Shown here in pieces: positions 16,876 through 25,208 of a stretch of DNA of 43,458 bases. Under the pieces are notes generated by a model. The model was not told where the DNA came from and searched no databases. It was given only the letters and a program-made list of their open reading frames with translations. Source of the stretch: an uncultured Treponema sp. (GTDB lineage: Bacteria > Spirochaetota > Spirochaetia > Treponematales > Treponemataceae); contig CAMJZA010000026.1 of NCBI GenBank assembly GCA_946410085.1, positions 1 to 43,458 on the forward strand, read 5' to 3'. A program made the translations under genes and the position numbers. Numbering within the stretch: position 1 is the stretch's first letter; each line of letters starts with the position of its first letter.

Positions 16876-18630
16876 TCAATAGCCGTCGCTCATCGCGCGG
16901 TTTGCATCCCGCTGGCAGAGCTCCTGATAGGTCAGGCTCATCTTCTTGAGCTTGTCCTTGAGCTCCTGCGGGAAGGGCATGTAACGCCAGAAGATGCCGC
17001 GGACTTCCTTGGGGAGCTTCTGCTGGCCCAGGGCTTCCTTGGTAATCCAGAGGATGTAGTCGGCGATGAAGAACTGCTTCAGGTCGCCCTTGAGCTTCTG
17101 TCCGTCAATCCACTGGTAGTACATGCCCGTCAGGCCGTCGGACATCCAGTCAAACGAGGCCTTTTCCTTGGCAACCTGCCAGCGCAGGTCGGCGACGGCG
17201 GTCAGGCAGGCTATCTTGAGGTTGCGCGGGTACATGGGGATACAGATGCGGCCGCGGCTCGTAATGCGGTTGTAGCGGTCAAAGGGCTCCCAGCAGAAGC
17301 CCGAGTCGCCGTAGGTCGGCACGAGCAGGGTGTAGGGGACAATGCGGTTGGGCATGTTCCGGTGAATGCGGACGAAGCAGCCCGGGTCAATCGACTCGAT
17401 CCAGGCAAGCTCGCGGATGACGTTCTCCCGGAAGCCGGTGCCCTGCTGGAGGCAGTGGAAAAACTCGCGGGTAAAGACGGGGAACTGGTTTCCCTGGCGG
17501 CCGCAGGTCATCTTGGCCATCTGCCGCATGGTCGTCATCTCGCCCAGAATCGTCTCCTGGTCGACCGCCGCGCTGTCCTTCTCGCCCTCGGCAGCGGCGT
17601 TGGCAGCCATGGAATCATTGATTCCGTTTATTTTCTTAAGGGACTCCTTTATCTCCTCAAGGCCCTTTTCTATCTCCTTGTCCAGGCGCTGCAGGTCCTT
17701 GAGGATGCTTCCGATTTCGGAGAAGGTCTTCTTCTGCAGGTCCGTATAGGGATACATGTGCTTTTCAAGGCCTTCAAGCGAGATGGGATTGTGTTCGATG
17801 AGAATCTTTATCTTGTCACGCAGGTCTTCTTCCAGGCGGTCGCGCTGGGCTTCCTTCATGGAAACGAGGCTGTCCGCACTCTGAACCTTGCCGCTCGCCT
17901 TGCCGAGTTCGGCCTGAGCCTTTGCCTGCTGGGCGCCGGGGTTGTTTGCCCCGCCCTTGACGGGAATTTCGTCCGTCGTACTGGGCTTCATCTTGCCGAT
18001 GGCAATTTCGCGGATCCACTCGTCCGTGTACAGGATGGGCTCGCCGGTGTAGTTGTCAAGGATTGCGCGGGCAAAGAAGTCCTTCTGTTCGGGGCTGAAC
18101 AGGGAGGGCAGGACGACGCCGTAGCGCATCGCAAGGCGCTTGCAGAGGGGCAGGCGGGTGTTGACCATCTTGGGGGCAAGGTCGCGCAGGAAGTTCCAGT
18201 ATATGGAAACAATCTGCTGCCGGTAGACCGTGCGGTCCTTCTTGTCGGTGCAGTTGAGGTACTTGACGAGGATGGCATGCAGCTTCTGGGCGCTCTCGCC
18301 CTCTCCGCCAAGGGTCGTCTTATAGTAGGCAGGATCGTCGAACACCTTGTTCGGCGTGTCCTCAAAGAACTTTTCAATCGGGGCAAAGTACTTGACCGTC
18401 AGGTCAACGTCCGCAACGTTGCCCGCTCCTACCGGAGCCTTCTGAACTCCCGATGGACCTGCTTTTCCGGCACCCTGAGCCGGAGTGCTCCCCGGCTCTT
18501 TCTCCTCAAAGTCGGCAGCCGCCGAAAAATCGTCATTATCTGCAGCAAGGGCATTCGTATCAGCCGCCGAATCCTCTTCATAACTTGCAATCAGAGCGTC
18601 GATATCCCCGGTGAAACCTTCGTTTTCCAT
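16876..18630 (-). CDS. Conserved protein of unknown function with central coiled coil
   Basis: A 584-residue cytoplasmic protein with no signal peptide or membrane helix. The first 80 residues are acidic and low in complexity (Ala/Asp/Gly-rich). Next comes a globular part (VKYFAPIEKFFEDT, FSPEQKDFFARAIL), then a charged helical region at about 255-335 (DRLEEDLRDKIK, DLQRLDKEIEKGLEEIK) that should form a coiled coil, and a Trp/Tyr-rich C-terminal domain (PLLVPTYGDSGFCWEPFDRY type). I recognise no family; it looks like a spirochaete-lineage protein. Start at 18630 follows TTGGAG; a promoter lies at 18664-18692. The sharp codon bias suggests good expression. Confidence 0.75.
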   Translation of the reverse strand: MENEGFTGDIDALIASYEEDSAADTNALAADNDDFSAAADFEEKEPGSTPAQGAGKAGPSGVQKAPVGAGNVADVDLTVKYFAPIEKFFEDTPNKVFDDPAYYKTTLGGEGESAQKLHAILVKYLNCTDKKDRTVYRQQIVSIYWNFLRDLAPKMVNTRLPLCKRLAMRYGVVLPSLFSPEQKDFFARAILDNYTGEPILYTDEWIREIAIGKMKPSTTDEIPVKGGANNPGAQQAKAQAELGKASGKVQSADSLVSMKEAQRDRLEEDLRDKIKILIEHNPISLEGLEKHMYPYTDLQKKTFSEIGSILKDLQRLDKEIEKGLEEIKESLKKINGINDSMAANAAAEGEKDSAAVDQETILGEMTTMRQMAKMTCGRQGNQFPVFTREFFHCLQQGTGFRENVIRELAWIESIDPGCFVRIHRNMPNRIVPYTLLVPTYGDSGFCWEPFDRYNRITSRGRICIPMYPRNLKIACLTAVADLRWQVAKEKASFDWMSDGLTGMYYQWIDGQKLKGDLKQFFIADYILWITKEALGQQKLPKEVRGIFWRYMPFPQELKDKLKKMSLTYQELCQRDANRAMSDGY

Positions 18631-18663
18631 CAAAAACTCCAAAAAATATAAAAAGTCATTTTT

Positions 18664-18692
18664 ATTATATCACGCAGACACAGAACTATCAA
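18664..18692 (-). promoter_or_regulatory. Sigma-70-type promoter of the 584-residue protein gene
   Basis: TTGATA (18687-18692) and TATAAT (18664-18669) on the minus strand, spacer 17 bases, about 34 bases before the start codon at 18630. Confidence 0.7.
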
Positions 18693-18721
18693 GGCTCGGA
18701 AGCGCCGGGACTTCAGTTTTT

Positions 18722-18769
18722 GCGGAATCCGGGCAGTCCGGCCTCCCCGGAAAACCGGTCAGATTCCGC
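18722..18769. other. Structured inverted repeat in intergenic region
   Basis: GCGGAATC (18722-18729) pairs with GATTCCGC (18762-18769), enclosing smaller GC-rich hairpins such as CCGG-AAAA-CCGG. The region 18631-19027 has no convincing gene; besides this element it holds two promoters and a pair of direct repeats. Confidence 0.4.
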
Positions 18770-18819
18770 CCGGGCAGGGAAAAAGCTGCCGCAGGAGCGG
18801 GTAACGCCTTCCACAAGCT

Positions 18820-18857
18820 GTCATAAAAGTATATATTCCGTCACAAAAGTATATGTT
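18820..18857 (+). promoter_or_regulatory. Paired direct repeats, likely regulator site upstream of sugar operon
   Basis: Two copies of GTCAYAAAAGTATATRTT (18820-18837 and 18840-18857) are spaced 20 bases start to start, about two helical turns. They end 29 bases before the -35 box of the sugar-uptake operon, a typical place for an AraC-type activator dimer. The AraC-type response regulator at 25201-26757 is the natural candidate. Confidence 0.55.
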
Positions 18858-18886
18858 TTTGATGATGAAACTGAGATAATTGTATA

Positions 18887-18915
18887 TTGTCTTTTGAAAA
18901 ATTCCCGCTTACAAT
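18887..18915 (+). promoter_or_regulatory. Promoter of the sugar-uptake operon
   Basis: TTGTCT (18887-18892) and TACAAT (18910-18915), spacer 17 bases, leaving a leader of about 105 bases before the binding-protein gene. The imperfect -35 fits an activator-dependent promoter. Confidence 0.5.
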
Positions 18916-19027
18916 CAAATGCATAGAATCATTATGATGAGAGCAGTTCTGTCACTTATTGTGCATACGTGCCTCTAAAAGTTTCAGAATCCGCCTATTC
19001 TAAAATTCCCAAGAGGGGGACACGACT

Positions 19028-20314
19028 ATGAAAAAAATTCTCGCTGGTGTCATGGCAGGTCTTGCAATATGCGGACTTACCGTTTTTACGGGGTGCAGCA
19101 ATAAGGAAAAAGCTCAGAAAGAAAGCGGCCCGGTAACATTAAAATGGGCCTTGTGGGATTGGGATGCCACTGCGTATTACAAGCCGCTGATAGAAGCGTA
19201 TAACGCGACCCATCCCGATGTAAAGATCGAGCCTTTGGATTTGGGTTCATCTGAGTACCAGACCATGCTGAGCATCCAGCTTACCGGCGGCGACGACAGC
19301 ATCGACGTTGTAACCATAAAGGACATTCCCGGATACAACACCCTGCAGAAAGCCGGTCAGCTCGTAAACCTCAATGATTTCATCAAGGAAAACGGCATTG
19401 ACACAAGCCTTTACGGCGGTACGACGGATCAGATTACGGTAAACGGAAACCTCTATGCCCTCCCGTTCCGCAGTGACTTCTGGGTTGTATTCTACAACAA
19501 GGATCTGTTCGACAAGGCCGGCGTTCCCTATCCGACGAACGACATGACGTTCAGCGAATATGACGCTCTTGCACGGAAGATGACGTCTGGAAGCGGTGCT
19601 GACAAAGTATACGGTGCCCACTACCACACCTGGCGGAGCGCAGTGCAGCTGTTCGGTGTCCTTGACGGCAAGCATTCCATCGTAGACGGCGAATATGATT
19701 TCCTGAAGCCGTATTATGAAACAATCCTCAAGCAGCAGAAGGACGGCATCGTTCAGAGCTACGCACAGCTCAAGACAACGTCTACCCATTATTCAGGCGT
19801 ATTCTACAACAACAGCGTCGCAATGCTCAACATGGGAAGCTGGTTCATCGGAACGCTGATTCAGAAAGTCGCTGCCGGAGAAGCTTTGTGCAAGAACTGG
19901 GGCATGGTTAAATATCCGCATCCGGACGGAGTTCCTGCAGGAACAACACTGGGAACCATCACTTCGCTGGGTGTCAGCTCTGCATCAAAGAACAAGAAAG
20001 CAGCGCTGGATTTCGTCCGCTTCGTAACGGGCCCGGACGGTGCAGAGGTCATCGCAAAGACCGGTACGTTCCCTGCAATCAAAAATGAGGCGGTCATCAA
20101 GACAATTTCCGGCATGGATGGATTCCCCAAGGATGAAAACAGCGCTCAGGCCCTTGCAGTGACGAAGACCTACCTCGAAATGCCGCTGCACGAGAAAGCT
20201 GCCGAGATTGAAGTTGTCCTGAACCAGCAGCATGACAACATCATGACGGAGAACATATCCATCGATGAAGGCCTTAAGGAAATGGCGAAAGGCGTATCTG
20301 CCATCATCAAGTAA
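19028..20314 (+). CDS. Sugar ABC transporter substrate-binding lipoprotein
   Basis: A 428-residue extracellular solute-binding protein of family 1. It has a lipoprotein signal with lipobox FTGC (Cys 23), then the typical mature start VTLKWALWDWDATAYYKPLI, a hinge-region SDFWVVFYNKDLFDKAGVP, and the C-terminal lobe. It should capture an oligosaccharide outside the membrane and deliver it to the two permeases behind it. AGAGGGGG precedes the ATG. Because the operon also contains a GH88 hydrolase, an unsaturated uronate-containing disaccharide is a fair guess for the ligand. A strong hairpin separates it from the permeases, as is common for binding proteins that are made in excess. Confidence 0.9.
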   Translation: MKKILAGVMAGLAICGLTVFTGCSNKEKAQKESGPVTLKWALWDWDATAYYKPLIEAYNATHPDVKIEPLDLGSSEYQTMLSIQLTGGDDSIDVVTIKDIPGYNTLQKAGQLVNLNDFIKENGIDTSLYGGTTDQITVNGNLYALPFRSDFWVVFYNKDLFDKAGVPYPTNDMTFSEYDALARKMTSGSGADKVYGAHYHTWRSAVQLFGVLDGKHSIVDGEYDFLKPYYETILKQQKDGIVQSYAQLKTTSTHYSGVFYNNSVAMLNMGSWFIGTLIQKVAAGEALCKNWGMVKYPHPDGVPAGTTLGTITSLGVSSASKNKKAALDFVRFVTGPDGAEVIAKTGTFPAIKNEAVIKTISGMDGFPKDENSAQALAVTKTYLEMPLHEKAAEIEVVLNQQHDNIMTENISIDEGLKEMAKGVSAIIK

Positions 20315-20340
20315 CCTTCTATAAGTAGCCTTCTATAAGA
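20315..20340. repeat. 14-bp duplication at the binding-protein stop codon
   Basis: The stop codon belongs to a duplicated unit TAACCTTCTATAAG / TAGCCTTCTATAAG (about 20312-20339). Directly after it AGAGAGCTC is also duplicated. Non-coding. Confidence 0.6.
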
Positions 20341-20381
20341 GAAAGAGAGCTCAGAGAGCTCAAGGAACGAGAGCACGTTTC

Positions 20382-20428
20382 ACGGCAGGACAATACATTT
20401 TGACATGCAGTCTGCATTGTCCTGCCGT
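20382..20428 (+). terminator. Attenuating hairpin between binding protein and permease genes
   Basis: A perfect 13-base stem (20382-20394 with 20416-20428; arms ACGGCAGGACAAT and ATTGTCCTGCCGT) with a loop of about 21 bases, followed by CTTTT. It can act as a partial terminator or as an RNA-stabilising structure, raising binding protein over permease levels. Confidence 0.65.
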
Positions 20429-20466
20429 CTTTTACGCATTTTACAAAAAAACAGGGAGAAAAAACT

Positions 20467-21351
20467 ATGACATCAAAGCAGCGCACTATCAGAAACAATT
20501 TAGTTGCCTATAGTTTTATTGCTCCAAATTTCATCGGCTTTGCCATTTTCACATTGGGGCCCATTGTATTTGCATTTGCACTTGCCTTTCTGAACTGGAA
20601 CGGTTCAGGTCACATTTCCTTTGTAGGATTAGACAATTTCAGGAAGCTCACCGTAGATGCAACCTTTAAGTCCGCCCTTAAAAACACAATCGTGTACACG
20701 ATCGGTACGGTTCCATTGACAATGATCTGTTCATTTCTCCTTGCAATCGTATTGAACCGCAACATACGCGGAAGGAACCTTTTACGGACCGTCAGCTTCT
20801 TTCCCTACGTCGCTTCGCTTGTTGCAGTAGCCGTCGTCTGGAACATGCTTTTTAACCCGGCGAAGGGTCCGGTAAACATGCTCCTCACCTACTTTGGAGT
20901 TCCCGAAAAAAGCCTTCCCGGCTGGGCCGCAGATAAAAACTGGGCCATGATTACGGTAATTCTTTTTAGTGTCTGGAAAAACATGGGCTATTACATGGTC
21001 ATCTATCTTGCAGGACTTCAAGGCGTCAATCCTGAGCTTTATGAAGCAGCAGAACTTGACGGTGCAAATAAATGGCAGCAGTTCATTCACGTAACGATTC
21101 CGCAGCTGAGCGCAACCACATTCTTCGTTTCGGTCATGCTGACGATTGACAGCTTCAAGGTATACGACCAGATCTACATGATTACGCAGGGCGGACCCGG
21201 AACTTCAACCCTTGTTCTTGTCTATGACATTTATAATACGGCATTCATATCATGGGATTTAGGTTATGCCAGTGCAATATCAATGGTTTTGTTTGTACTC
21301 GTACTGGGCGTAACCTTGTTCCAGTTCTACATGGGTAAGAAAAGACAGTAA
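20467..21351 (+). CDS. Sugar ABC transporter permease, MalF/UgpA type
   Basis: A 294-residue inner-membrane protein with six predicted helices, the first at NNLVAYSFIAPNFIGFAIF. The EAA loop that contacts the ATPase reads LYEAAELDGANKWQQFIHVTIPQL near residue 195, matching the family pattern EAAxxDGA. It forms the channel with the next gene product. No ATP-binding subunit is encoded nearby, so it probably uses a shared ATPase of MsmK type made elsewhere. It starts 152 bases after the binding protein, with GGGAG before the ATG. Confidence 0.92.
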   Translation: MTSKQRTIRNNLVAYSFIAPNFIGFAIFTLGPIVFAFALAFLNWNGSGHISFVGLDNFRKLTVDATFKSALKNTIVYTIGTVPLTMICSFLLAIVLNRNIRGRNLLRTVSFFPYVASLVAVAVVWNMLFNPAKGPVNMLLTYFGVPEKSLPGWAADKNWAMITVILFSVWKNMGYYMVIYLAGLQGVNPELYEAAELDGANKWQQFIHVTIPQLSATTFFVSVMLTIDSFKVYDQIYMITQGGPGTSTLVLVYDIYNTAFISWDLGYASAISMVLFVLVLGVTLFQFYMGKKRQ

Positions 21352-21365
21352 AAAGGGGCACAGCT

Positions 21366-22199
21366 ATGGATACAAACAAGACATATTCAAAATCGAACGT
21401 CTTCATCATCATTTATCTCGTTTTTATTGCCGGAGTAATGCTCCTGCCGTTCTTATGGATGCTCAGTGCGTCATTGAAGCTTGACAAAGATGTCTTTACC
21501 TTTCCCATCCAGTGGATTCCCAAAAATCCACGGTGGGCAAACTACAAAGATATATGGACAAAGATTCCCCTGGGGATTTTCGTATTCAACACGGCAAAGC
21601 TTACGTTGATCATTACGCTCCTGCAGGTTTTTACGTCAAGCTTTGCAGCCTACGCATTCTCAAAGCTGCAGTTCAAGGGAAAAACGGTCCTGTTCCTGGG
21701 CTACATCGCTACCATCGCCATGCCCTGGCAGGTTTACATGGTTCCTCAGTTCATCCTGATGCGGGCCTTCCATTTGAACAACACCCATCTTTCAATGATT
21801 TGCCTGCAGGCATTCAGTGCTTTCGGCGTATTCCTCATGAAGCAGTTTTATGAAAGCATTCCTGACGAACTGTGCGAAGCTGCACGGATAGACGGCATGA
21901 ACGAGTATAAAATCTGGTGGTCAATAATGCTGCCCCTTTCAAAACCGGCACTTTCGACCCTGACGATTTTTACGTTCGTCCGAACCTGGAATGACTTCCT
22001 GGGACCCATGATCTATCTTACGAGAACCGAATTGAAGACCATTCAGATTGGACTCCGCATGTTCATCAGCCAGTATTCGTCTGAATACGGTCTCATCATG
22101 GCGGCTTCGGTGGTAACGCTGATTCCGGTCCTTATCGTATTCCTCTCATTACAGCGGTTCTTCGTGCAGGGAATTGCCGCTACCGGCATGAAGGGCTAA
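21366..22199 (+). CDS. Sugar ABC transporter permease, MalG/UgpE type
   Basis: A 277-residue inner-membrane protein with six predicted helices and the EAA loop ELCEAARIDGMNEYKIWWSI near residue 175. The first helix is VFIIIYLVFIAGVMLLPFLWML. It starts 14 bases after the first permease, preceded by an AAAGGGG site, and is its heterodimer partner. The C-terminus FFVQGIAATGMKG is typical of the family. Confidence 0.92.
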   Translation: MDTNKTYSKSNVFIIIYLVFIAGVMLLPFLWMLSASLKLDKDVFTFPIQWIPKNPRWANYKDIWTKIPLGIFVFNTAKLTLIITLLQVFTSSFAAYAFSKLQFKGKTVLFLGYIATIAMPWQVYMVPQFILMRAFHLNNTHLSMICLQAFSAFGVFLMKQFYESIPDELCEAARIDGMNEYKIWWSIMLPLSKPALSTLTIFTFVRTWNDFLGPMIYLTRTELKTIQIGLRMFISQYSSEYGLIMAASVVTLIPVLIVFLSLQRFFVQGIAATGMKG

Positions 22200-22214
22200 G
22201 TCAGGAATGCTCCG

Positions 22215-23426
22215 ATGGACACGACGGATATGATGGATACGACAGATATGATGGACACGGTACAGCAGGCATTACACACTGCCATTGCTCAGGTACGGCA
22301 GAACATCCCGGCCTTTACGGACGTCTGTCAGAATCATTCTTCTGTCAAGGGCTTTTATCCGCCGTGTACGAACACGCAGTGGACCTGCGGTTTTTGGCCG
22401 GGAGAACTCTGGCTCAGTTACGAGGCAACCGGCGACAAAATTTTCAGGGACACGGCTGAAGTTCAGGTAAAAAGCTTTGCAAACCGCATCGGGCAGAAAA
22501 TCTGCGTTGACCATCACGACATGGGCTTTCTCTATTCGCCTTCCTGCGTAGCCGCATGGAAAGTAACCGGCAGCGAAGAGGGGCGTAATGCCGCACTAAA
22601 AGCCGCTGACCAGCTTCTTTCCCGCTGGCAGGAAAAAGGCTGCTTCTTTCAGGCCTGGGGCGCAATGGACTCAAGCGACAATTACCGCTACATAATCGAC
22701 TGTCTTCTGAACACTCCCCTGCTTTACTGGGCTTCCAGGGAGACAAAGAATCCTGAATATGCGGAAAAAGCACGCCTGCATACCGCAACATGCATGGCAA
22801 ACTCCATACGGGAAGACGGCTCCACCTATCACACCTTCTTTATGGACAGGGAAAGCGGGAAGCCCTTGCGGGGAGAAACCTGCCAGGGTTACAGGAATGA
22901 CTCGTACTGGGCAAGGGGCCAGGCCTGGAGCATCTACGGAACGGCACTTGCCTACAGGTATGACCGAAAAGAAGCATACAAGGCAATGTTTGAAAAGACT
23001 TTGGCGTTTTACCTTACGAAACTCCCGGAAGACTATGTCCCCTATTGGGATATGATATTCAATGACGGGAATGCTGCACATGACGGCGAAGTAGAACCAA
23101 AGGATTCTTCCAGTGCATCAATCGTTGCCTGCGGACTTCTGGACATGGCCAATCAGCTGGAAAAAACGGGCCGCACGGACTGTCAGGCAGAAATACGCAG
23201 ATACCGGGAACTTGCAGGCAAAATGATCCGTTCCCTCATCGAACGCTATGCGGTAAAAGACCCTGCCGTTTCCAACGGACTTGTCCTGCACGGAACCTAC
23301 AGCAAAAAATCTCCCTACAATACCTGTACGCCGGAGGGTGTGGATGAGTGTGTAAGCTGGGGCGATTATTTTTATCTGGAAGCGCTCATCCGGATGACAA
23401 AGCCGGACTGGAAGCTCTATTGGTAA
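22215..23426 (+). CDS. GH88 unsaturated glucuronyl hydrolase
   Basis: A 403-residue cytoplasmic enzyme closely resembling Bacillus GH88 unsaturated glucuronyl hydrolase, which removes the 4,5-unsaturated uronic acid left by polysaccharide lyases. Seen: TCGFWPGELWLSYE, DHHDMGFLYS with catalytic-position Asp 102, YIIDCLLNTPLL with Asp 162, the aromatic NDSYWARGQAWSIYG and the late KDSSSASI. Length fits the family, with an extra repeated N-terminus: MDTTDM occurs twice before MDTVQQ. Alignment to the family favours starts at residues 12-13 (about 22248-22251), while AGGA lies upstream of 22215. Sits 15 bases after the permeases, so it should process the imported disaccharide. Confidence 0.9.
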   Translation: MDTTDMMDTTDMMDTVQQALHTAIAQVRQNIPAFTDVCQNHSSVKGFYPPCTNTQWTCGFWPGELWLSYEATGDKIFRDTAEVQVKSFANRIGQKICVDHHDMGFLYSPSCVAAWKVTGSEEGRNAALKAADQLLSRWQEKGCFFQAWGAMDSSDNYRYIIDCLLNTPLLYWASRETKNPEYAEKARLHTATCMANSIREDGSTYHTFFMDRESGKPLRGETCQGYRNDSYWARGQAWSIYGTALAYRYDRKEAYKAMFEKTLAFYLTKLPEDYVPYWDMIFNDGNAAHDGEVEPKDSSSASIVACGLLDMANQLEKTGRTDCQAEIRRYRELAGKMIRSLIERYAVKDPAVSNGLVLHGTYSKKSPYNTCTPEGVDECVSWGDYFYLEALIRMTKPDWKLYW

Positions 23427-23455
23427 GGCCCCCCGGCAGGTCCTGCCGTTTGCTT

Positions 23456-23485
23456 TTGACACGGAAAGAAAATCCGGTGTATACT
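23456..23485 (+). promoter_or_regulatory. Promoter of the sensor kinase gene, nearly leaderless
   Basis: TTGACA (23456-23461) and TATACT (23480-23485) with an 18-base spacer. The ATG of the kinase is at 23493, 7 bases after the -10 box, so transcription would start at or next to the start codon. Confidence 0.65.
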
Positions 23486-23492
23486 AAAAGGC

Positions 23493-25208
23493 ATGAAAAA
23501 AAGCTTCAGGACGCTTCGCGGCAAGCTCTCCATCATTGCACTATCCTATTCCTTCGGAACATCAGTATTCTTAACGATCGCAAGCTTCCTCTTCATGCGC
23601 TCTTACATTACCGAAAATCTCATTAATTCCTCGACATCTACCTTAAAGCTGATTGCAGAAACGATCGAACTGGATATAAAATCGATACGACAGTTCGAGC
23701 ACTGGTGCAGCGTAAGCGGAGAATTCTCAGATATCGGCAATCAGCAGAGTCAGCAGGCAAACCTGCAGCTGTATGAAAAACTCATCGGCGAAGTAAGAAC
23801 CCTGCGGGCAGCACCATTCATCAAGCGCATCATCATTTCAAATCAGGAGTCAAACAGATTTATCCAGCACACGTCGGCTTCAAGCTCACCCGTAACCCGA
23901 TATAACATCGAAAAACTCAAGGCCCTCTCAGACGAAAGTTTCAGCTGCTTTTGCTATGACCCCTTTCTTCCAAAGAATGAGAACTGCATCATACCGCTCA
24001 CTATCAAAATCTATGATAAAAACGGAAAACAGAACGGAAGCTGGGGCTATATTGCCATCGATTCCGCTATTATTCTATCCCGCTTTGCGGACTTTCAAAC
24101 CGACGACGTTGTCTTTATCACCCTGGGCAACAGGACCTACAAGTTGAAAAACGGCATGCTGTCAAAAGGCATGACCTCAGAGCTCTTGCAGCTGAAACAG
24201 ATTGTAACCTGTCCTATTCCTGAAGGGAAAATAACGCTTTCAATCAGCCTGTCCCATCTCATATTCAAGCGGCTCAGGGACTTTTTCATTCATCTTCTCC
24301 TCTTGTTTGGAATCGGGCTATGCCTCCTGGGTTTTGGAATAAAGGAAACGCTGGCAAAAATCGTCACGGTACCGGTTTCAAAACTGCAAAAACAGCTGGA
24401 CCGCGTTGCCGCAGGCAGTTTTGCCCCCAATCCAGGCATAGAATGGGACGATGAATTCGGCGATATCGGCCGGGGGCTGAACAACCTCTCAAAAAGCGTC
24501 AGCAGCCTCATGATTTCCAGGGTTGAGGATGAAAAGAAAAGGCAGCAGCTGGAATACAAGGTGCTGCAGAATCAGATAAACCCGCACTTCTTGTACAACA
24601 CGCTCAATTCGATCAAATGGATGGCAACCATTCAGAATGCGGTGGGAATTGCAGAAATGGTCACTTCGCTGGCACGGCTCCTCAAAAACATCTCGAAAAC
24701 ATCGAACTCCCTGGTAAGCCTGAGCGAAGAACTTTCCCTGCTGGAAGATTATTTCGTCATCCTCCAGTACCGCTACGGCGGGGCAATTACCATGATAAAA
24801 GACATTGATACTGACATAACCGATGCCCTTATCCCGCGGTTCACCCTGCAGCCACTGCTGGAAAACGCGATTTTTCATGGAATTGAACCGACGGGAAACG
24901 CAGGCTCCATAACCCTCTCCATTCATAAGCTTTCAACCGGAATCATCGAGATACATCTTACCGACAACGGACGGGGAATGGACGCTGAACAGATAAAAGA
25001 AATCCTGTATCAGGACGAAAATGACGGGCAGAAAAACAAATCGGGCAGCGGGCTTTTCAAATCAATGGGAATCCTGAACGTCCAGAAACGGATAAAATAT
25101 GAATACGGTTCCCAATACGGTGTATCCATCGTAAGTGAAAAGAACAAATACACGACGGTAAAGATTGATATCCCTTACAAAAAAGGCGGTGAAAACACAG
25201 ATGTTTAA
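23493..25208 (+). CDS. YesM-type sensor histidine kinase
   Basis: A 571-residue membrane kinase of the LytS/YesM family. N-terminal helix (LSIIALSYSFGTSVFLTIASF), an extracytoplasmic sensor of about 230 residues, a second helix (LLLLFGIGLCLLGFGI), HAMP, then the family box LQNQINPHFLYNTLNSIKWM with the phospho-His at 365, and an ATPase core with LLENAIFHG and DNGRGMD. It should phosphorylate the AraC-type regulator whose gene overlaps its last 8 bases. Location next to the sugar operon suggests it senses the sugar or its binding protein. Its promoter gives little or no leader. Confidence 0.9.
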   Translation: MKKSFRTLRGKLSIIALSYSFGTSVFLTIASFLFMRSYITENLINSSTSTLKLIAETIELDIKSIRQFEHWCSVSGEFSDIGNQQSQQANLQLYEKLIGEVRTLRAAPFIKRIIISNQESNRFIQHTSASSSPVTRYNIEKLKALSDESFSCFCYDPFLPKNENCIIPLTIKIYDKNGKQNGSWGYIAIDSAIILSRFADFQTDDVVFITLGNRTYKLKNGMLSKGMTSELLQLKQIVTCPIPEGKITLSISLSHLIFKRLRDFFIHLLLLFGIGLCLLGFGIKETLAKIVTVPVSKLQKQLDRVAAGSFAPNPGIEWDDEFGDIGRGLNNLSKSVSSLMISRVEDEKKRQQLEYKVLQNQINPHFLYNTLNSIKWMATIQNAVGIAEMVTSLARLLKNISKTSNSLVSLSEELSLLEDYFVILQYRYGGAITMIKDIDTDITDALIPRFTLQPLLENAIFHGIEPTGNAGSITLSIHKLSTGIIEIHLTDNGRGMDAEQIKEILYQDENDGQKNKSGSGLFKSMGILNVQKRIKYEYGSQYGVSIVSEKNKYTTVKIDIPYKKGGENTDV

